This document shows, in pieces, positions 21,701 through 33,166 of a stretch of 64,000 nucleotides of DNA; positions within the stretch are counted from its first letter, which is position 1; the number at the start of each line of letters is the position of its first letter. Where the stretch lies: the NCBI GenBank assembly GCA_010093515.1, contig MU001672.1, positions 954,496 through 1,018,495 on the forward strand, read 5' to 3'. The notes under the pieces were generated by a model that saw only the letters and a program-made list of their open reading frames with translations, was not told the origin of the DNA and ran no database searches. The stretch comes from Lineolata rhizophorae. Lineage: Eukaryota > Ascomycota > Dothideomycetes > Lineolatales > Lineolataceae. The position numbers were made by a program, and so were the translations under genes.

Positions 21701-23055
21701 GAAAGAATAGCGTTGATCAAACGGAACCTATTCCATATTGTCAAAGATCGCATCTTATAATGCACGAGTTTTCCGGAAACTTACATGTTCTCAAGCCCTA
21801 TTACTAGCACTACGAACGGGTAAGCTTCCCGTGGGATGTGCGTGAGATTGATTTTGAGAAGACCGCAAATCGTGAAACTAGCGAATATCGAGACCGCAAT
21901 CTACAACGCGTTCTTTTAGTGGAGAGTGGTCACAAGGAGTGAAAGCAAGGGAAAAGCTCACCTGGGTGAGGACCGTGACGAACAATCCAAACTTGCTCTT
22001 GATGGTCCTCAACTTCCGCAGACTCACGACGACGTATACCGCCATTATGAAGTAAGCAATGGCTAGCAAAAAGTCGTCGTTCAAGCTCATGGGCATGATT
22101 TGAAACTCGTAGAGCTGGCTCCGGAGCGGTCTGCCGTCTTCGGGGTAGAGGTACCACCTCCCCGAGGCGTCGTGGGCCAATTCCGCGCACCTCTGGTCCC
22201 ACTCCTCGCCTATGCCGTATCCCAGCCTGTCGAACAAGGTGATGACGAGCGCGTCGGCCGTCATGAGGCGACTCTTGGCGAACGACTTGCCCGCGAACAC
22301 CGAGGTCGGGCGCAGCGTGAAGTTGAGGAAGGATCGCCTGTGCGACTGGCCGTTGATGGTGGCGAGGAGGTCGTCGTCATTGCGGATCGCCGACTCGGAG
22401 CAATTCCAGTACATCAGCGGCGAATGAAAGCCCCACGACAGGTCGCCAGCGCGCTGGAACGACGAACACGACGCGTCCAAGCTAGCCGCGGCATCCTCGG
22501 GTGCGCCGCGGCCTCCCGTCTGGTCTCCGTCGCCCTCCGCAATCCCGCCCACGAGCCGATCCTGGATCGTCAGGGCATCCAGCAGCACGTCCTCCTCGAG
22601 CGCCCGCATGTAGCTGCCGTGAACCCAGACCTGGCGCATCTCGATGTCGGGCTCGGCCTTGCCGGCGTAGACGCGGGCCGACGTCCAGACATGGTGGGGC
22701 AGCGAGTGGGCGCCGCCGGCGGCCGGCCAGTCGTAGAGGAAGAGCGCCGGGTAGCAGAGCAGGATGCCGGTCGCGACGGAGAGCAGGATCGAGAGCAGCC
22801 AGTGGCGGGCCGTCGCCGTGCCATGGCGGAAGAAGGCGCGCCGGATCGGGTGGTGCGCCGCTAGCTTGGGTGGCTCGGTCGTGCTGGGGAGCGTTCGCGC
22901 CGCGCGGGTTGGGCAGCTGCTGTTAGCTTGATGCTGTTCCTCGAACTTTTGGGTGCCACTTAGGTCATGGCTTTGTCTGTTTGGACCCGAGGCGAAGGAG
23001 TGGGTGGGAGGCGGGCCTCTTACCCTCGGAACGGGTACAACAGGTACCAGATCAT
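18796..23055 (-). CDS. SCAP: SREBP cleavage-activating protein (SCAP, sterol-sensing domain)
   Basis: Predicted 1333-aa ER/Golgi membrane protein that escorts SREBP and senses sterols. Exons, minus strand: 23055-23024, 22883-21962, 21900-21785 and 21727-18796; introns of 140, 61 and 57 nt. The 32-nt first exon reads MIWYLLYPFRG and joins to TTEPPKL, the usual fungal N-terminus. TM1 is at about 38-62, followed by a luminal loop with N-glycosylation sites (NCS, NFT). The sterol-sensing domain (about 280-460) matches animal SCAP: Y-x3-S-RK-x-IKSK, P-x-V-x-VIGLEN, FDF-H-FF and the SVEVRRMEL end. A further TM near 615-635 precedes cytosolic WD40-like repeats (about 650 on: VVSVGLDRTTAIYYLDTRTQ, SGSWLAICTDTGRIVVWSF). 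The C-terminal part has long Gly/Ala/Pro runs; its last 150 residues are the least certain. SREBP is not in this window. Confidence 0.93.
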
Positions 23056-25391
23056 TCGGGGTAGAAAACGGCTTAGTCGTGACAGGACATGGGCGAGGGC
23101 TCGAACGCGGGTGAGGTGTTAGGAGGATGTCGTGTACAGCATGGAAGCGCACGGCCAGCACGACAGGAGACTCGATTTCACTAGGCGACTACGCATACGC
23201 GACGCGCATCGAGCCTCGACGGACGGGGAGGGGGACTAGGCGTGTACTTGTCCCAGCAAGAAAGGTGAGCGAAAGGGGGCCGAATTGCTGAAGAAAGAGC
23301 AAGGCGTTCACGGCCGGAGTAGCGGAGTGATAGTAGTAGCGTAGCCGGCGTGGTGGGATCGGAAGACGGGCTGGATGTTCCGCGCAGAGAGTCCCGACGG
23401 CGGTTTGGCCCAGACGCTTGCTCCTGAGTGGACGCGCGAGATCGCGTACTGCGTAATGATGTCGGGCGGCGGAAGAGAGGGGCCGAGCACCCATAAACAT
23501 GCAGTAGACGGCAGGAGCCTTCGGCCGGCGACCTCTAGAAAGGTGCTTTTTGGGCCGGCGCGGGCGCCCAGCTGAGAGAAGGTTTGTGCGGCTGGTAGTG
23601 GTAAAGGGGACGGGAGAGACACCGAAAGACACCGATCGCCTGCACCTAGCAAAGCATGCAGCTGTCAGTCAACCCCGGGAAAAAATGAATAAAAAAAAGA
23701 GAAAAACACAAAAATTTTTTTGGCTCTTGTCATTGGCATTACATAGAGCGCTGTAGATAACAGAACAGAATCTTTCTCTAGGCACTCGACCCCAGGGCTG
23801 CAGACGATGTGTGCGCCTGTTCCCGTTGCTTTGAAAAGCCTCGTCATTGCCAACCGCGCGGTCTGGGGCTACTCGATCGCCGTGCCGGCCCGCCGATCAT
23901 TGGCGCATCTAGCTAGTTCGGCGCTATCGGCGGACACCGATACGCAGTAGCTCCCCCTGAAGGGAAAAGCCCCTTGTCGTTGCCGGGGTCCGCCTTCGCC
24001 CCTGTTCCCCCGGTCCGTCGTCTGAAGACTCACTGTACGGAGGATGTACAGTATGTACATCCCCCTCTCAGCCCTACCGATCATGGCCGGCCATCGAGGC
24101 GTCCCCGAAATGCAGTCAACCTTAACTTTCCGGATAGCTGCTTGGAAAGCATGCTCTACACTTCTTTTTCTAGTTCAGAACAGATTTTGTGTGACTGTAT
24201 TTATGGATACAATCCACATTCTGCTCCTGACTTGTCTCTGCACGACGACGCTGTGTTGCTGAACTCATCTTCGTCCTTGGGTGTCGAGCGAGCGAAATTT
24301 TAATAAGGTTCCGGGAAAGGAGCTTGGAGTTCAAATCCACAACTCGAGACGTCGGTATGAGGAAGGAATTTCCCAACGCCTGCCCCATGTTCTGCACTTG
24401 GCGACGTTTAGAATTTATGGACTACTGCGTACGGCCTAGAATGTGGAGTAGCGTCTCTTTTATGTAATGGGTATGCTCGGCCTCTTTGCTTTTTACAACA
24501 GAACTCGCTATTCCGACGGCACTCAAAAAGCGCCTAGTTTAGTAGTTAAGACCTAGCGGTGAAGCAATCTGTCTGGATGGGTGCATTGAACATATCTTGG
24601 ACTGGAAGTTACGGTCAAATAGGACGGAATGTGGCGTTTAATACCATGTTGAGTGTCGGGGTTGAGACGTACTATCCTCTAGAGTCGGCTCAGTTGCGCC
24701 TCTTGAATGGATAGATTGAAAACTTATGGAGGACTTATGGAGGAGCGCAGAAGCACAATCCACATGCCAATGGTCCATTCGAACTCGGCCCAGGCTAAAG
24801 CAGTCACACCCGACACATCTGCGCCTCCGCCACCGCTGTAGCACCTTCCGGCTGGATGCAGCGACGCCTTCGCTTCTCGCTTCTTCTTCGTAGATTCTAG
24901 ACTGGTTCCCTCGCAGCCACCGGCCAAGTGAGGTTGTACAATAGGCACGTGCTTGTCACTCTGGCCTTTAGCGTGCGCTTCGCCAGCCACTTCTCGGTGA
25001 GGATAAAGAAGTGCTGCACTTCAAGTCTGTGCGAGCCAAGATATTTGTGTATCTTCAGGCCTCGTGTCTAGTTCTTTATTACTACTGGTTTGCAATGGCG
25101 CGTACTGGGGCATGGCCCAACATTCAGCACATCTCTGAACGTTTGGAACTAGACTTGTGGGGGTTGTGCCAACCCAGTATGGCCCTATTGACATGACGCC
25201 CTTGACCTAAGTTTAGAGCGCTGTTGAGCTGATGTTCTCTCCTACCTTGCATTCGGGATCGAACAGCAGCAAGAGTCCGGAAATCCATGGAATGCCCACG
25301 GACTGGGCAGTAACTAGATGCTGTTCTAGTAAAGGACGTTTCGAATGGACCAAAAGACTGGCCAATTACCTTTGAATGATATATGCACTCT
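23056..25391. other. Intergenic between SCAP and ACL4
   Basis: About 2.3 kb. The left 0.6 kb is the SCAP promoter/leader. A perfect 9-bp dyad lies at 24042-24062. A tRNA box-B-like word near 24327 has no matching stems. No coding sequence with protein-like composition was found. Confidence 0.55.
24042..24062. repeat. Perfect 9-bp inverted repeat, 3-bp centre
   Basis: GGATGTACA-GTA-TGTACATCC. The tight dyad resembles a site for a dimeric DNA-binding protein; it could also form a short hairpin. It lies about 990 bp upstream of the SCAP start and 1.3 kb past the ACL4 stop. Confidence 0.7.
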
Positions 25392-26751
25392 TCAAGTGCC
25401 TTCCATTTCCTCATCCTCTTCGTCCTCTGCATCTTCCCATTCTCCATCGTCAGACCCCTCTTCCTCGCCGGCATCTCCCAAGCTCGCCTTGATCTCGCCG
25501 ACAAGCTCCTCGGCATGATCCTTCAGCCTGTCGTCCTCATACTCTAGAAGAGCGTATAGCTTCAGCGAATTCTCCAGCCAATCCTTGCTCTGCTTGAGGC
25601 GTGTCTTGGCCGCCGCCGCCACTTCCTCATCTGTGTTCTCATCCGCCTTTCCCTTGCCCTGGAGCGCCTCTGCCGCCTTCTGGGCCATCAAGTACTGGCA
25701 CCACCCGCCCAAATACCACGCCTCGACACTCTGGTCGTCTTCGAGTACCAGCCGCTCGAGCACCTCGAGCGCCTCGTCCTCCATCCCCGCCTCCATGAGC
25801 AGCCGTGACAGGCTGATCCGGGTGGCATAATCGGGCACCAAGGGGTCTTCGGGCGCCAGGTCCTTCCACAGCTCCATGCTGCGTGCGAGCGCGGTCCGCG
25901 CCTCCTCAGGCCGCAGCTGGGAGATGCGCACCGAGGCAAGCGTCTGAAGGGGTTCGGGGCGGTCGGGCGCGACGAGCAGGGCTTCGGCGACGAGAGTTTC
26001 GCACTGCGCCTCGGCATCATCCTCCCACCTGGATAGGACGAGTAAATCAGCCACCACTCTCAGCGCGACAAGAGCAGGCCGCCACTTCCCATGGAAAAGA
26101 GAGAGCTTGACAAAGGGGAACTTACGACAAATCCGTCATGTACAACTCCACCATGCCACACAACGCACTCGCCAACTTCGCCCTCTTCTCCTCCCCGCGC
26201 GCCCCGCGCACCTCTCCCCTCCCCCCTCCCCCCTTCCCCCCTCTCCCCTCCACCTCCCCACCTTCCAGCTCCGCCAACTCCCTCCTCAACACCTCCGCCC
26301 CCCTCGCAAACCACCCCAAGCTCTCCGCGCCCCCTCCCTCGCACAGCTGCGCCAACCAGAAGAACTTATCCGCGCCGCCCCCGCCGCGCGCCTCGTCCGC
26401 CCTCCCCTCCGGATCGGCCGCCACCGCCCCCTCGAAGTACCCCCGCGCCGCCTCCGCGTCGCCCAGCTCGAGGCTGATGTGGCCCAGCAGCGCGAGCGCG
26501 GGCAGCGCCGCCGGCGCCGCGTCCGCGCGCCCGTCGGGCTGCAGCAGCGCGAGCGCGCGGCGCGCGGGCACCAGCGCGTCGGCCGCCTGCGAGGTCGAGA
26601 GGAGGGCCTCCGCTTGCGCGAGGAGCTCGGCGGGGGTCGCTTTGGGGCGCTTGGTCGTGGCCGGGGGGGAGGAGGCGCCGTTGGAGGCGGGGCCGCGGTG
26701 CTTGGATCGCTTGGAGCGCTTCGGGCGGTTGTCGGGGCGGGTTTTGGCCAT
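25392..26751 (-). CDS. ACL4: TPR assembly chaperone of ribosomal protein L4 (Acl4-like)
   Basis: Predicted 420-aa tetratricopeptide-repeat protein. In yeast and Chaetomium, Acl4 binds nascent Rpl4 and carries it to the nucleus for 60S assembly. Exons, minus strand: 26751-26126 and 26028-25392; the 97-nt intron joins MTDLS to WEDDAE. The N-terminus is basic (KTRPDNRPKRSKRSKHR), a likely nuclear signal. TPR helices run from about residue 45 to 385 (ELLAQAEALL, LALLGHISLELGDAEAARGYFEGAV, EARTALARSMELW, EALEVLERLVLEDDQSVEAW, YLGGWCQYLM, KDWLENSLKLYALLEYEDDR). The C-terminus is a strongly acidic tail (EWEDAEDEEDEE), as in Acl4. A Gly/Arg/Glu-rich insert lies before the intron. The orthology call rests on architecture and remembered family sequence, not on a search. 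Confidence 0.82.
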
Positions 26752-27302
26752 TGTTGTTTCTTTGAGAGAGAGGGGGGCGGCGGAGAAGGAGGCGTGTAGA
26801 ATTGGTGGGGTTGTGTTGGTAGGAAATGAGTGGGCTTCTGGGTTGGAATTTGGAGCGCTTTTGAAGATGGGTAATATAATTTTTTTTTGCGTGGGCGCAC
26901 AAGCTGGAGGGTGGATTCCGGCGGGCCCTGGTTTTTGCGGGCTTCTGCCCCGCGATCAGTTTCAGCACCGCCTGCCCACGAACAAAGGTTCAGTCGCATG
27001 AATTTAGAGCCTCGACATTCTTGTCCCGCAATAAGAAGAGTTTGTGGAGCTTTTGTACTGGAGCTAGAACTTTTCTCCTATGACTTCATATCTCGGCATC
27101 AGTTCTTTTCCGCGAACTTGGATTTTCGCAAACCCTGTTCAAGTTCCATGCTGTTCTGACTTGCTCACCTCCTCTTGGGCTGGCCAGTAAACGACGCCTT
27201 CTTCATCACCTCTAGGCTGTCTAGAAGGTGCACAGTTGATCGCTCGTGATTCCGAGCTGTAGGAAGTTTCTACTTCTGCGGCTTGCGGAGACTCTTACCA
27301 AA
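26752..27302. promoter_or_regulatory. Divergent promoter between ACL4 and GIR2
   Basis: 551 bp between opposite start codons. It includes a T-run near 26881-26888. No specific factor site was recognised. A shared promoter for two ribosome-linked genes suggests co-expression. Confidence 0.55.
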
Positions 27303-28134
27303 ATGGGTCGAGAAGAACAGCAAGAGGAACGAGAGGTCCTCGATTCTATCTTCCCGGACGAGATTCAAGGTATGATCCTTCCGCATTGCGCTTTCTCACG
27401 CACGCCTCCCGAATCCCGCTGCTAATTTTCTGTCCGATGAAGACGTGTCCGAGACCGAGTTCCGCATATCCATCCTGCTGGACGCTCCCGAGGAGCACGA
27501 CCCGGATGCCCAAGCCCGTCAGTCCCCTCATGGTGAATCGCCCGCACGCGCTTCGAACCCCCAGCTAACACGCGCGCGCCTTGCAGCGACCATCCAGCTA
27601 AAAGTGCGGTATCCCGAAGACTACCCCGACGAGGCACCCCTGCTCGACATCAACGCGCCCCCGAACGCGCCGAAGCACAAGCGGCTCGACGTGCAGGAGG
27701 ACAAGGCGCGGCTGCTGGACGCGCTGCAGGCGACGGTGGAGGAGAACATGGGCATGGCCATGGTGTTCACGCTGGTCAGCGCGCTCAAGGACGCGGCCGA
27801 GCTGCTGATCGCGGAGCGGGTCAGGGCCGCCGAGGCGCAGCGCGACTTCGAGGCCCAGAAGGCCGAGGAGGAGGAGAACCGCAGGTTCCACGGTACGGCG
27901 GTCACGCGCGAGACGTTCCTGCAGTGGAGGGAGAGGTTCAGGGCCGAGATGGAGGAGGAGGCGAGGCGGAAGCAGGCCGAGAAGGAGGCGGAGGATAAGA
28001 AGAAGAGGGTGCCGAAGGAGGAGAAGAAGTTGACGGGGAAGGAGCTGTGGGAGAGAGGGTTGGCTGGGAAAGGCGAGGAGGAGGACGATGAGGGGCTGGA
28101 GTCAAATATGGAGAAGATGAAAGTGGCGGCATGA
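27303..28134 (+). CDS. gir2: RWD-domain protein, Gir2 (RWDD1) family
   Basis: Predicted 229-aa cytosolic RWD protein. Yeast Gir2 binds Gcn1 and the Rbg2 GTPase on ribosomes and dampens Gcn2 activation. Exons 27303-27369, 27443-27517 and 27587-28134; introns of 73 and 69 nt. The spliced N-terminus, MGREEQQEEREVLDSIFPDEIQ joined to DVSETEFRISILL and then PTIQLKVRYPEDYPDEAPLLDI, is a clean RWD domain (residues 1 to about 120) with the YPxxxP core motif. A long acidic/basic helix follows (about 125-210), ending in the DFRP-like GKELWERG segment (known from Gir2/Rbg partners). The second intron has a length divisible by three and no in-frame stop, so its retention would add 23 residues. The size fits the family. 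Confidence 0.9.
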
Positions 28135-28994
28135 ATCGTTCGCGTTTGCCGTTTGGCTGATCTGGGGCATGTAGACGTCGAGAATACGACATCGGGTACG
28201 GCATCGATGGGTTTAGATTTGCCTGGGCGCCGTGCAACCGTCGTTGTGGTCCAAATCAGTTTGAAGAGATCCGCAACGGGCTCTGGAGGATGGATTGGTA
28301 TGTTTTGTTGCATGTGAAAATGTTCTGGAATCTTTCCTATTTGGGAAATGAATTTAGGGCATCATCGCCATGTTAAGTGGGGGCGGATGTACAGTACGAG
28401 CTCTCAATCGGCGGAGCCTGGCGCGTCCTCGTCTACGCTGATGAAGGTGCCAACATAAACCTGCGCATGAAGCCATACAGCGGGGTCTCCCGAGCAGCAG
28501 GCGTGTTTGAACAGACCTCTCGTGGAGGGAGGCCTCGCGTCTCAGGCCCTCAGCCACCGGCGGGCTCGGGGCGTTCGCAATCTCGCGCTTGCGACCCGGC
28601 GCCACCCCCGGCGGCGGCGCTAGGCGCAGACGCAGAGACCCGCGCCTCCACGGCCTGCTCACGTCAATCATGATTATCTACTAAGCTCTTGTGCTCCCCG
28701 AACAACGACCGCAACGCCTTCCATCTCGCCACCACTCTTTTGGCCCGCCGCCCGCCGCCCGCCGCTCCGATTCATGCCCATCTCCGCCGCGTCGCCCCGC
28801 CCGCCTGTCAGCCTGCACTGCCGCGAAGCTCTTCGGCGTCCTCACAAGCCGCCTTGATCCGCGCCGCGCGACGGCCCTGGAAACGAAGCGCCGGCCCAGC
28901 GCCGAACCCGAAGCTCCGAAAAGCTCCTCTGAGGGAGCCGATGCGCGCTGGGTCTCTCCAGCTGGTGTGACGGGTTCACTCTCATGTCGATTGA
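28135..28994. other. Intergenic between GIR2 and VRL1
   Basis: 860 bp holding the GIR2 3' flank and the VRL1 promoter/leader. A short upstream ORF starts at 28984 (seven codons, ending at the TAA 29005-29007) and overlaps the VRL1 start codon in another frame; it may affect initiation. Confidence 0.5.
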
Positions 28995-31900
28995 ATGCAC
29001 CCTCTAAACCCGTTCCTGCGCGCCTTCTTCCGCAGCACCCTTCCGTCGCAGTGCTCCCCGCCGCAGCACCATGTAAGCGCGCTCTCCTTATCCGCTTGCC
29101 CGGACCGCCCGAATTTGCGCAGACGCTAACGAGACGTGTCTTCCGTTCGACAGATACTCCTCGTGCCGACGACCGAAGCGCTGTTCAACGGCCGAGACCG
29201 CGAGTCGCAAGCCTCGTACGCCGATCTAGCCGGCTCGTCCGAAGACTTCCTCGCGAGCCATGTCCTCCGCGTGCCCGGAGGCATCCCGCCGGGGGGCCAG
29301 ACGAAGGAAGGGGGCACGACGTTCAGGGACAATCGGGGGAAGGCCAAGCAATACCCGACGATAAACGGGCGGAGCGTTATCGTGAAGGACACCTTTGTAT
29401 ACAGCAACAAAGGTTGGCAGGCCCGCCCACCACCTTCCAAGACCTCGCAATTCCTTCTTGTTAACGCTCTGTAGGTTTCAAGACGCTGAATCAGGCCCAG
29501 TTGCTGAATGACATCATTTACTACCCTGATACCTTCGATGCGCAACCGTGGCTGGTATACTACATCGCAAAACCATTGATCGGAGTGTACGAAACGATTT
29601 TGATCGCGTCGCCAACCGCTCCCGGCACTCCCCAAGCTTCTCCGACCCGTTCGGCCAACGGAACGAATGGCGCTACCAGTTCCATGCCGAGAAAGAAGGA
29701 AGTCAAGTCGTTTGTCGACGTGTTGAATCTGTTCCCCATGATCGCGAGGCAGCTGGAACCTGGACTGGAACGGCTGTTCAAGGAGTTCGGAAAGGAGCTC
29801 GAAAAGCCGCTGCCGGAAAGGAGCAAGGCCAAATCACCTTCGATAAGGTCGAGGCGGAGCAATTCGGGATCGTCATCGGAGAATGAATCGGCCGCCTCGT
29901 TACGCTCTATCGGTCTCATGAACGGGTACAGGTCGCGCTTGTCGCCCGAGCTCGAGGAGGAAGAAGATGCCATGAGACGGGCGTTGGAGACGGCGGTCAC
30001 GGCAGCGATTGACCTCTTCCAAATGGTGGACAAGCAGCAACTGTCCCTCCTGGGCGCGACGACCGACCTGACCGGCCCGCTTGTGGAACGCATGATCGAA
30101 CGATATGTCGCCGAGAGAGTCCACGACACGATCCTGTTCCCCCGGGTTTCGATGATATGGCGCTCAGAAGATATCGAGTTGGAGTCTAGAATGCGCCAGA
30201 TGGCAGACGTAGACATTTCGCAGGTGGGAATTGCCATGGGGCACACGCGCCGAGGCAAGCAGGAGCTGGCGCTTCGTTTGGCGAAGGGAGTTGATGCTTT
30301 CAAGAGGATGGGCGTGGCAAGCAGCCCGCAGGAAATGATGGAGATACTCTTGGCTACGCAGAAAGCTATCACGACGTCGGACTCATCTCGGGAGGAGGCG
30401 CGTACTGATGTAACTTCCCCGGTTTCTGACTCCCGCTCGGAGAAGCAGGCGGAGACTGCGTCGATCACGGTAAATGCGGATACGCTGGTTTCGCTCCTTC
30501 TGGTGGTCGTCATTAGGGCTCCCGTTCGCCACTTGCACGCTCGCCTATCTTATATGCGTCACTTTATCTTCATCGATGACGTCGAGGCCGGGGAAATGGG
30601 CTACGCTTTGAGCACGTTTGAAGCAGTTCTATCGTATCTGTTACGAGATTCCGCAGGTCTGCGCAAGGCGAGCCGGAGAAACCGAAAGCTTTGGCAGGCT
30701 ACCAAAGACGGCGACGTTGCGGAAATCAGAAAGATCCTGGAGCCGGAGACTGAGCATTTCGAAGGTGCTATTGAAGACGGAGAGAATGGCGCTGGGCCAG
30801 TCGAAGACGGTGCCGTCTCGTCAACTTCACAACAGCCGCGGATTAGCTTTAGCAACACGAGCCCTACAGAGATAGGTAACCTGGACGGCAGCCTTGACGA
30901 TCGTTACGATTCTATTCAAGATTTATCATCAGGCCAGGAAGACCAGCCACTCTCTCACGTATTTCCCTTTCTTCGTTCCCCTTCACCACCGCTGGCTCCG
31001 ACATTATCATCTCCGGAGGACCAGAGACCGAAAATGAAGAAGCGGGTGTCCGTAGAGACACGTAGTTTATCAATCTCGTCTGGGTTCTCCTTCAAGTCCC
31101 GGACAGACACGCTGGATTCGTGGGTTAGTGACGTCGAAGGAGACATGGCCGTGGAAACGTTAGCTAGGACGCAAGGGCCCGGTGGCGACTCGATCCTGAT
31201 GATGGCGGTTGAGAACGGTCAGGTCGGCGCTCTCAGGTACCTTCTTGGACTACGCCGATATTTTTCTGTGAAGGACGTCTTCGAGGACGCAAACTACGAC
31301 GATACCACGTTGCTCAGCGCGGCTGTTCAAACAGGAAAGCAGGATATCATCGAGACGGTGCTCGATTTCATAGTGGACAACTCGGAGAACAACGACGAAC
31401 TGTCCGAATACCTCGCTCGGCAGGATTCTAATGGAAGATGCGTTGCTCACTATCTCTTCAACCAACCTCGTCTCATTTCGCGGATCGGGCACCTCCTTCC
31501 CTGGAAACTGAAGGACAAAAATGGCCAGACGCCACTATTTGCATTGTGTCGATCGTACGATCACGAAGAGTACCGCTGGATGGTTGAGGCTGCTCTGGAT
31601 GCTGCCACTAGATCGCAGGGCGACGGGCAAGCCCTTCACTTGGATGATCATGTGGATGCGAAAGGGAACACTCTTCTTCACATTGTGAACGATCCTCCTC
31701 TGGCGAGACGATTACTTTACCACAGTGACTCCGATGCAAATGCTGCAAACGACAAGAAATTTACGCCTCTCATGGTAGCTAGCAAGTACGGCAGGACTGA
31801 CTTGGTGCGCACTTTCTTTGCCGATCCCAGGGTAGATCTCTATGCTAGGGACATGCGGGGTCTTACGGCTGTGGAGCTTGCGAAGGATGACGAAGTTCGC

Positions 31901-33166
31901 AACCGGATCGATGACCTCGTCCTCCTGACCGCTACCAATCCAGCGGATAGTGGAGGTCGTACCACGACGGTAGTCCGGTCGTTTTTCGTTGAGGACGGGT
32001 CTGTCAGGCTGATCCTCAAATCCGGGGCTCCGTCTGGCAACGAAACCATCACTGTGACGACGTGTCGGCGGTCCGTGTCCGACTTCGAGCACCTGGCTAA
32101 GTGCCTCTCGATCGAGCATCCGGCGTCCTGGTTGCCGCAACTTACCAACTTCCCGTCCCCCTTCATGATCCCGTCGAAGCCGTCCCGAGCGATACTGCGC
32201 GACATGCAGATCCAGCTCGACAACTTCCTCAAGGTCCTCCTCACGCACCCGACCTTCTCGACGCACGAGATGGTGTGGGAGTTCTTCCTGGTGCCGGACA
32301 TCGAGCTGCCGATGCTGGCGGCGCGGACGCGCAAGAAGGCCGAGGCGCGCGCCGAGCGGGTGCGCGAGGAGTACGCGCCGCTGCTCGACGTGCGCGAGGT
32401 GGAGCTCTTCACGTCGTTCGCGCTCGAGTCGGTGCGCGGCGTGCACCACGCGACGCGCAGCATCCTGCGGCGCGTGAACCGGGTCCGCTTCGAGCAGGCC
32501 GACTTCGCCGACGCGGCCAACATGCTGCTGGGCACGGCGACGCAGACGGCCGGCGCGTTCCTGCCACGCGAGCACGTGACCGCGCTCGACCGCTTCACCC
32601 GCACCCTCGGCCAGACCGAGGTGTCGCCCATGACGTCCTTCTACTACGGCATGCACTCCATCGCCAGCACGGTGAGCGCGATCCTGGCGGCGCTGGGGCG
32701 CCCGGCCCAGCTCATCGGCTCCATGGCGGCGTCGCGCAAGGCCATGGAGCGGCACACGCTGTCGCTGCGGCGCAACGACCGGTGGCCGCTCGGCCTGCTC
32801 GACGACACGCGCCACCGCATGCAGCGCGAGGCGGCCGACAAGGTGGCGCGCAGCTCGGCCGAGCTCGAGAGCCTGGCCAGGGAGCTCAGGTACACGCAGC
32901 AGACGGTGGCGGGCGAGCTGGCGGCCTGGCAGGAGGGGCGGGTGCGCGCCGGGCGCGCGGCCTGCAGGGAGCTGGCGAGGAGGATGGTGGTGGCCGAGAA
33001 GGCGAGGCTGGAGAGCATGAAGAGGGCCGTCAGGGGGTTGGGGTTGGATGTCGAGGGGCCCAGCAAGAAAAAGAAGGGCATGGCGCAGCGGAAAGGGCCG
33101 GGTGACCAGAACGGTGACGGAGGAGGCGGCGGCGGCGGCGGTTCTTCTCGTGCTTCCCAGTCCTGA
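28995..33166 (+). CDS. VRL1: VARP-like VPS9-ankyrin-PX-BAR protein (Vrl1 type)
   Basis: Predicted 1342-aa endosomal protein. Exons 28995-29072, 29154-29412 and 29475-33166; introns of 81 and 62 nt. Exon 1 (MHPLNPFLRAFFRSTLPS) and exon 2 (ILLVPTTEALFNGRDRESQ...) give the conserved N-terminal domain. A VPS9 region lies at about 345-505, with ADTLVSLLLVVVIRAP, L-YMRHFI and GEMGYALSTFEAVLSYL (Rab5-type GEF signature, Asp near 448). Ankyrin repeats follow at about 683-922, a PX-like domain at about 942-1055 (TTCRRSVSDFEHLAKCL, WLPQLTNFPSPF) and a long helical BAR-like region at about 1065-1305. This order equals yeast Vrl1 of the VINE sorting-nexin complex. The Lys/Gly C-terminus is disordered. 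The partner Vin1 is not in this window. GEF activity is inferred from the family. Confidence 0.85.

Noticed and set aside
23056-23161. Extended SCAP N-terminus from the Met at 23161
   Set aside because: Reading through would skip the 140-nt intron; the spliced start at 23055 gives the known fungal N-terminus.
24319-24345. tRNA B-box-like word (GAGTTCAAATCC)
   Set aside because: No pairing T stem, no A box at the right distance and no terminator.
24530-24600. D-arm-like sequence (TAGTTTAGTAGTTAAGAC) on the plus strand
   Set aside because: No anticodon stem and no B box follow, so no tRNA can be drawn.
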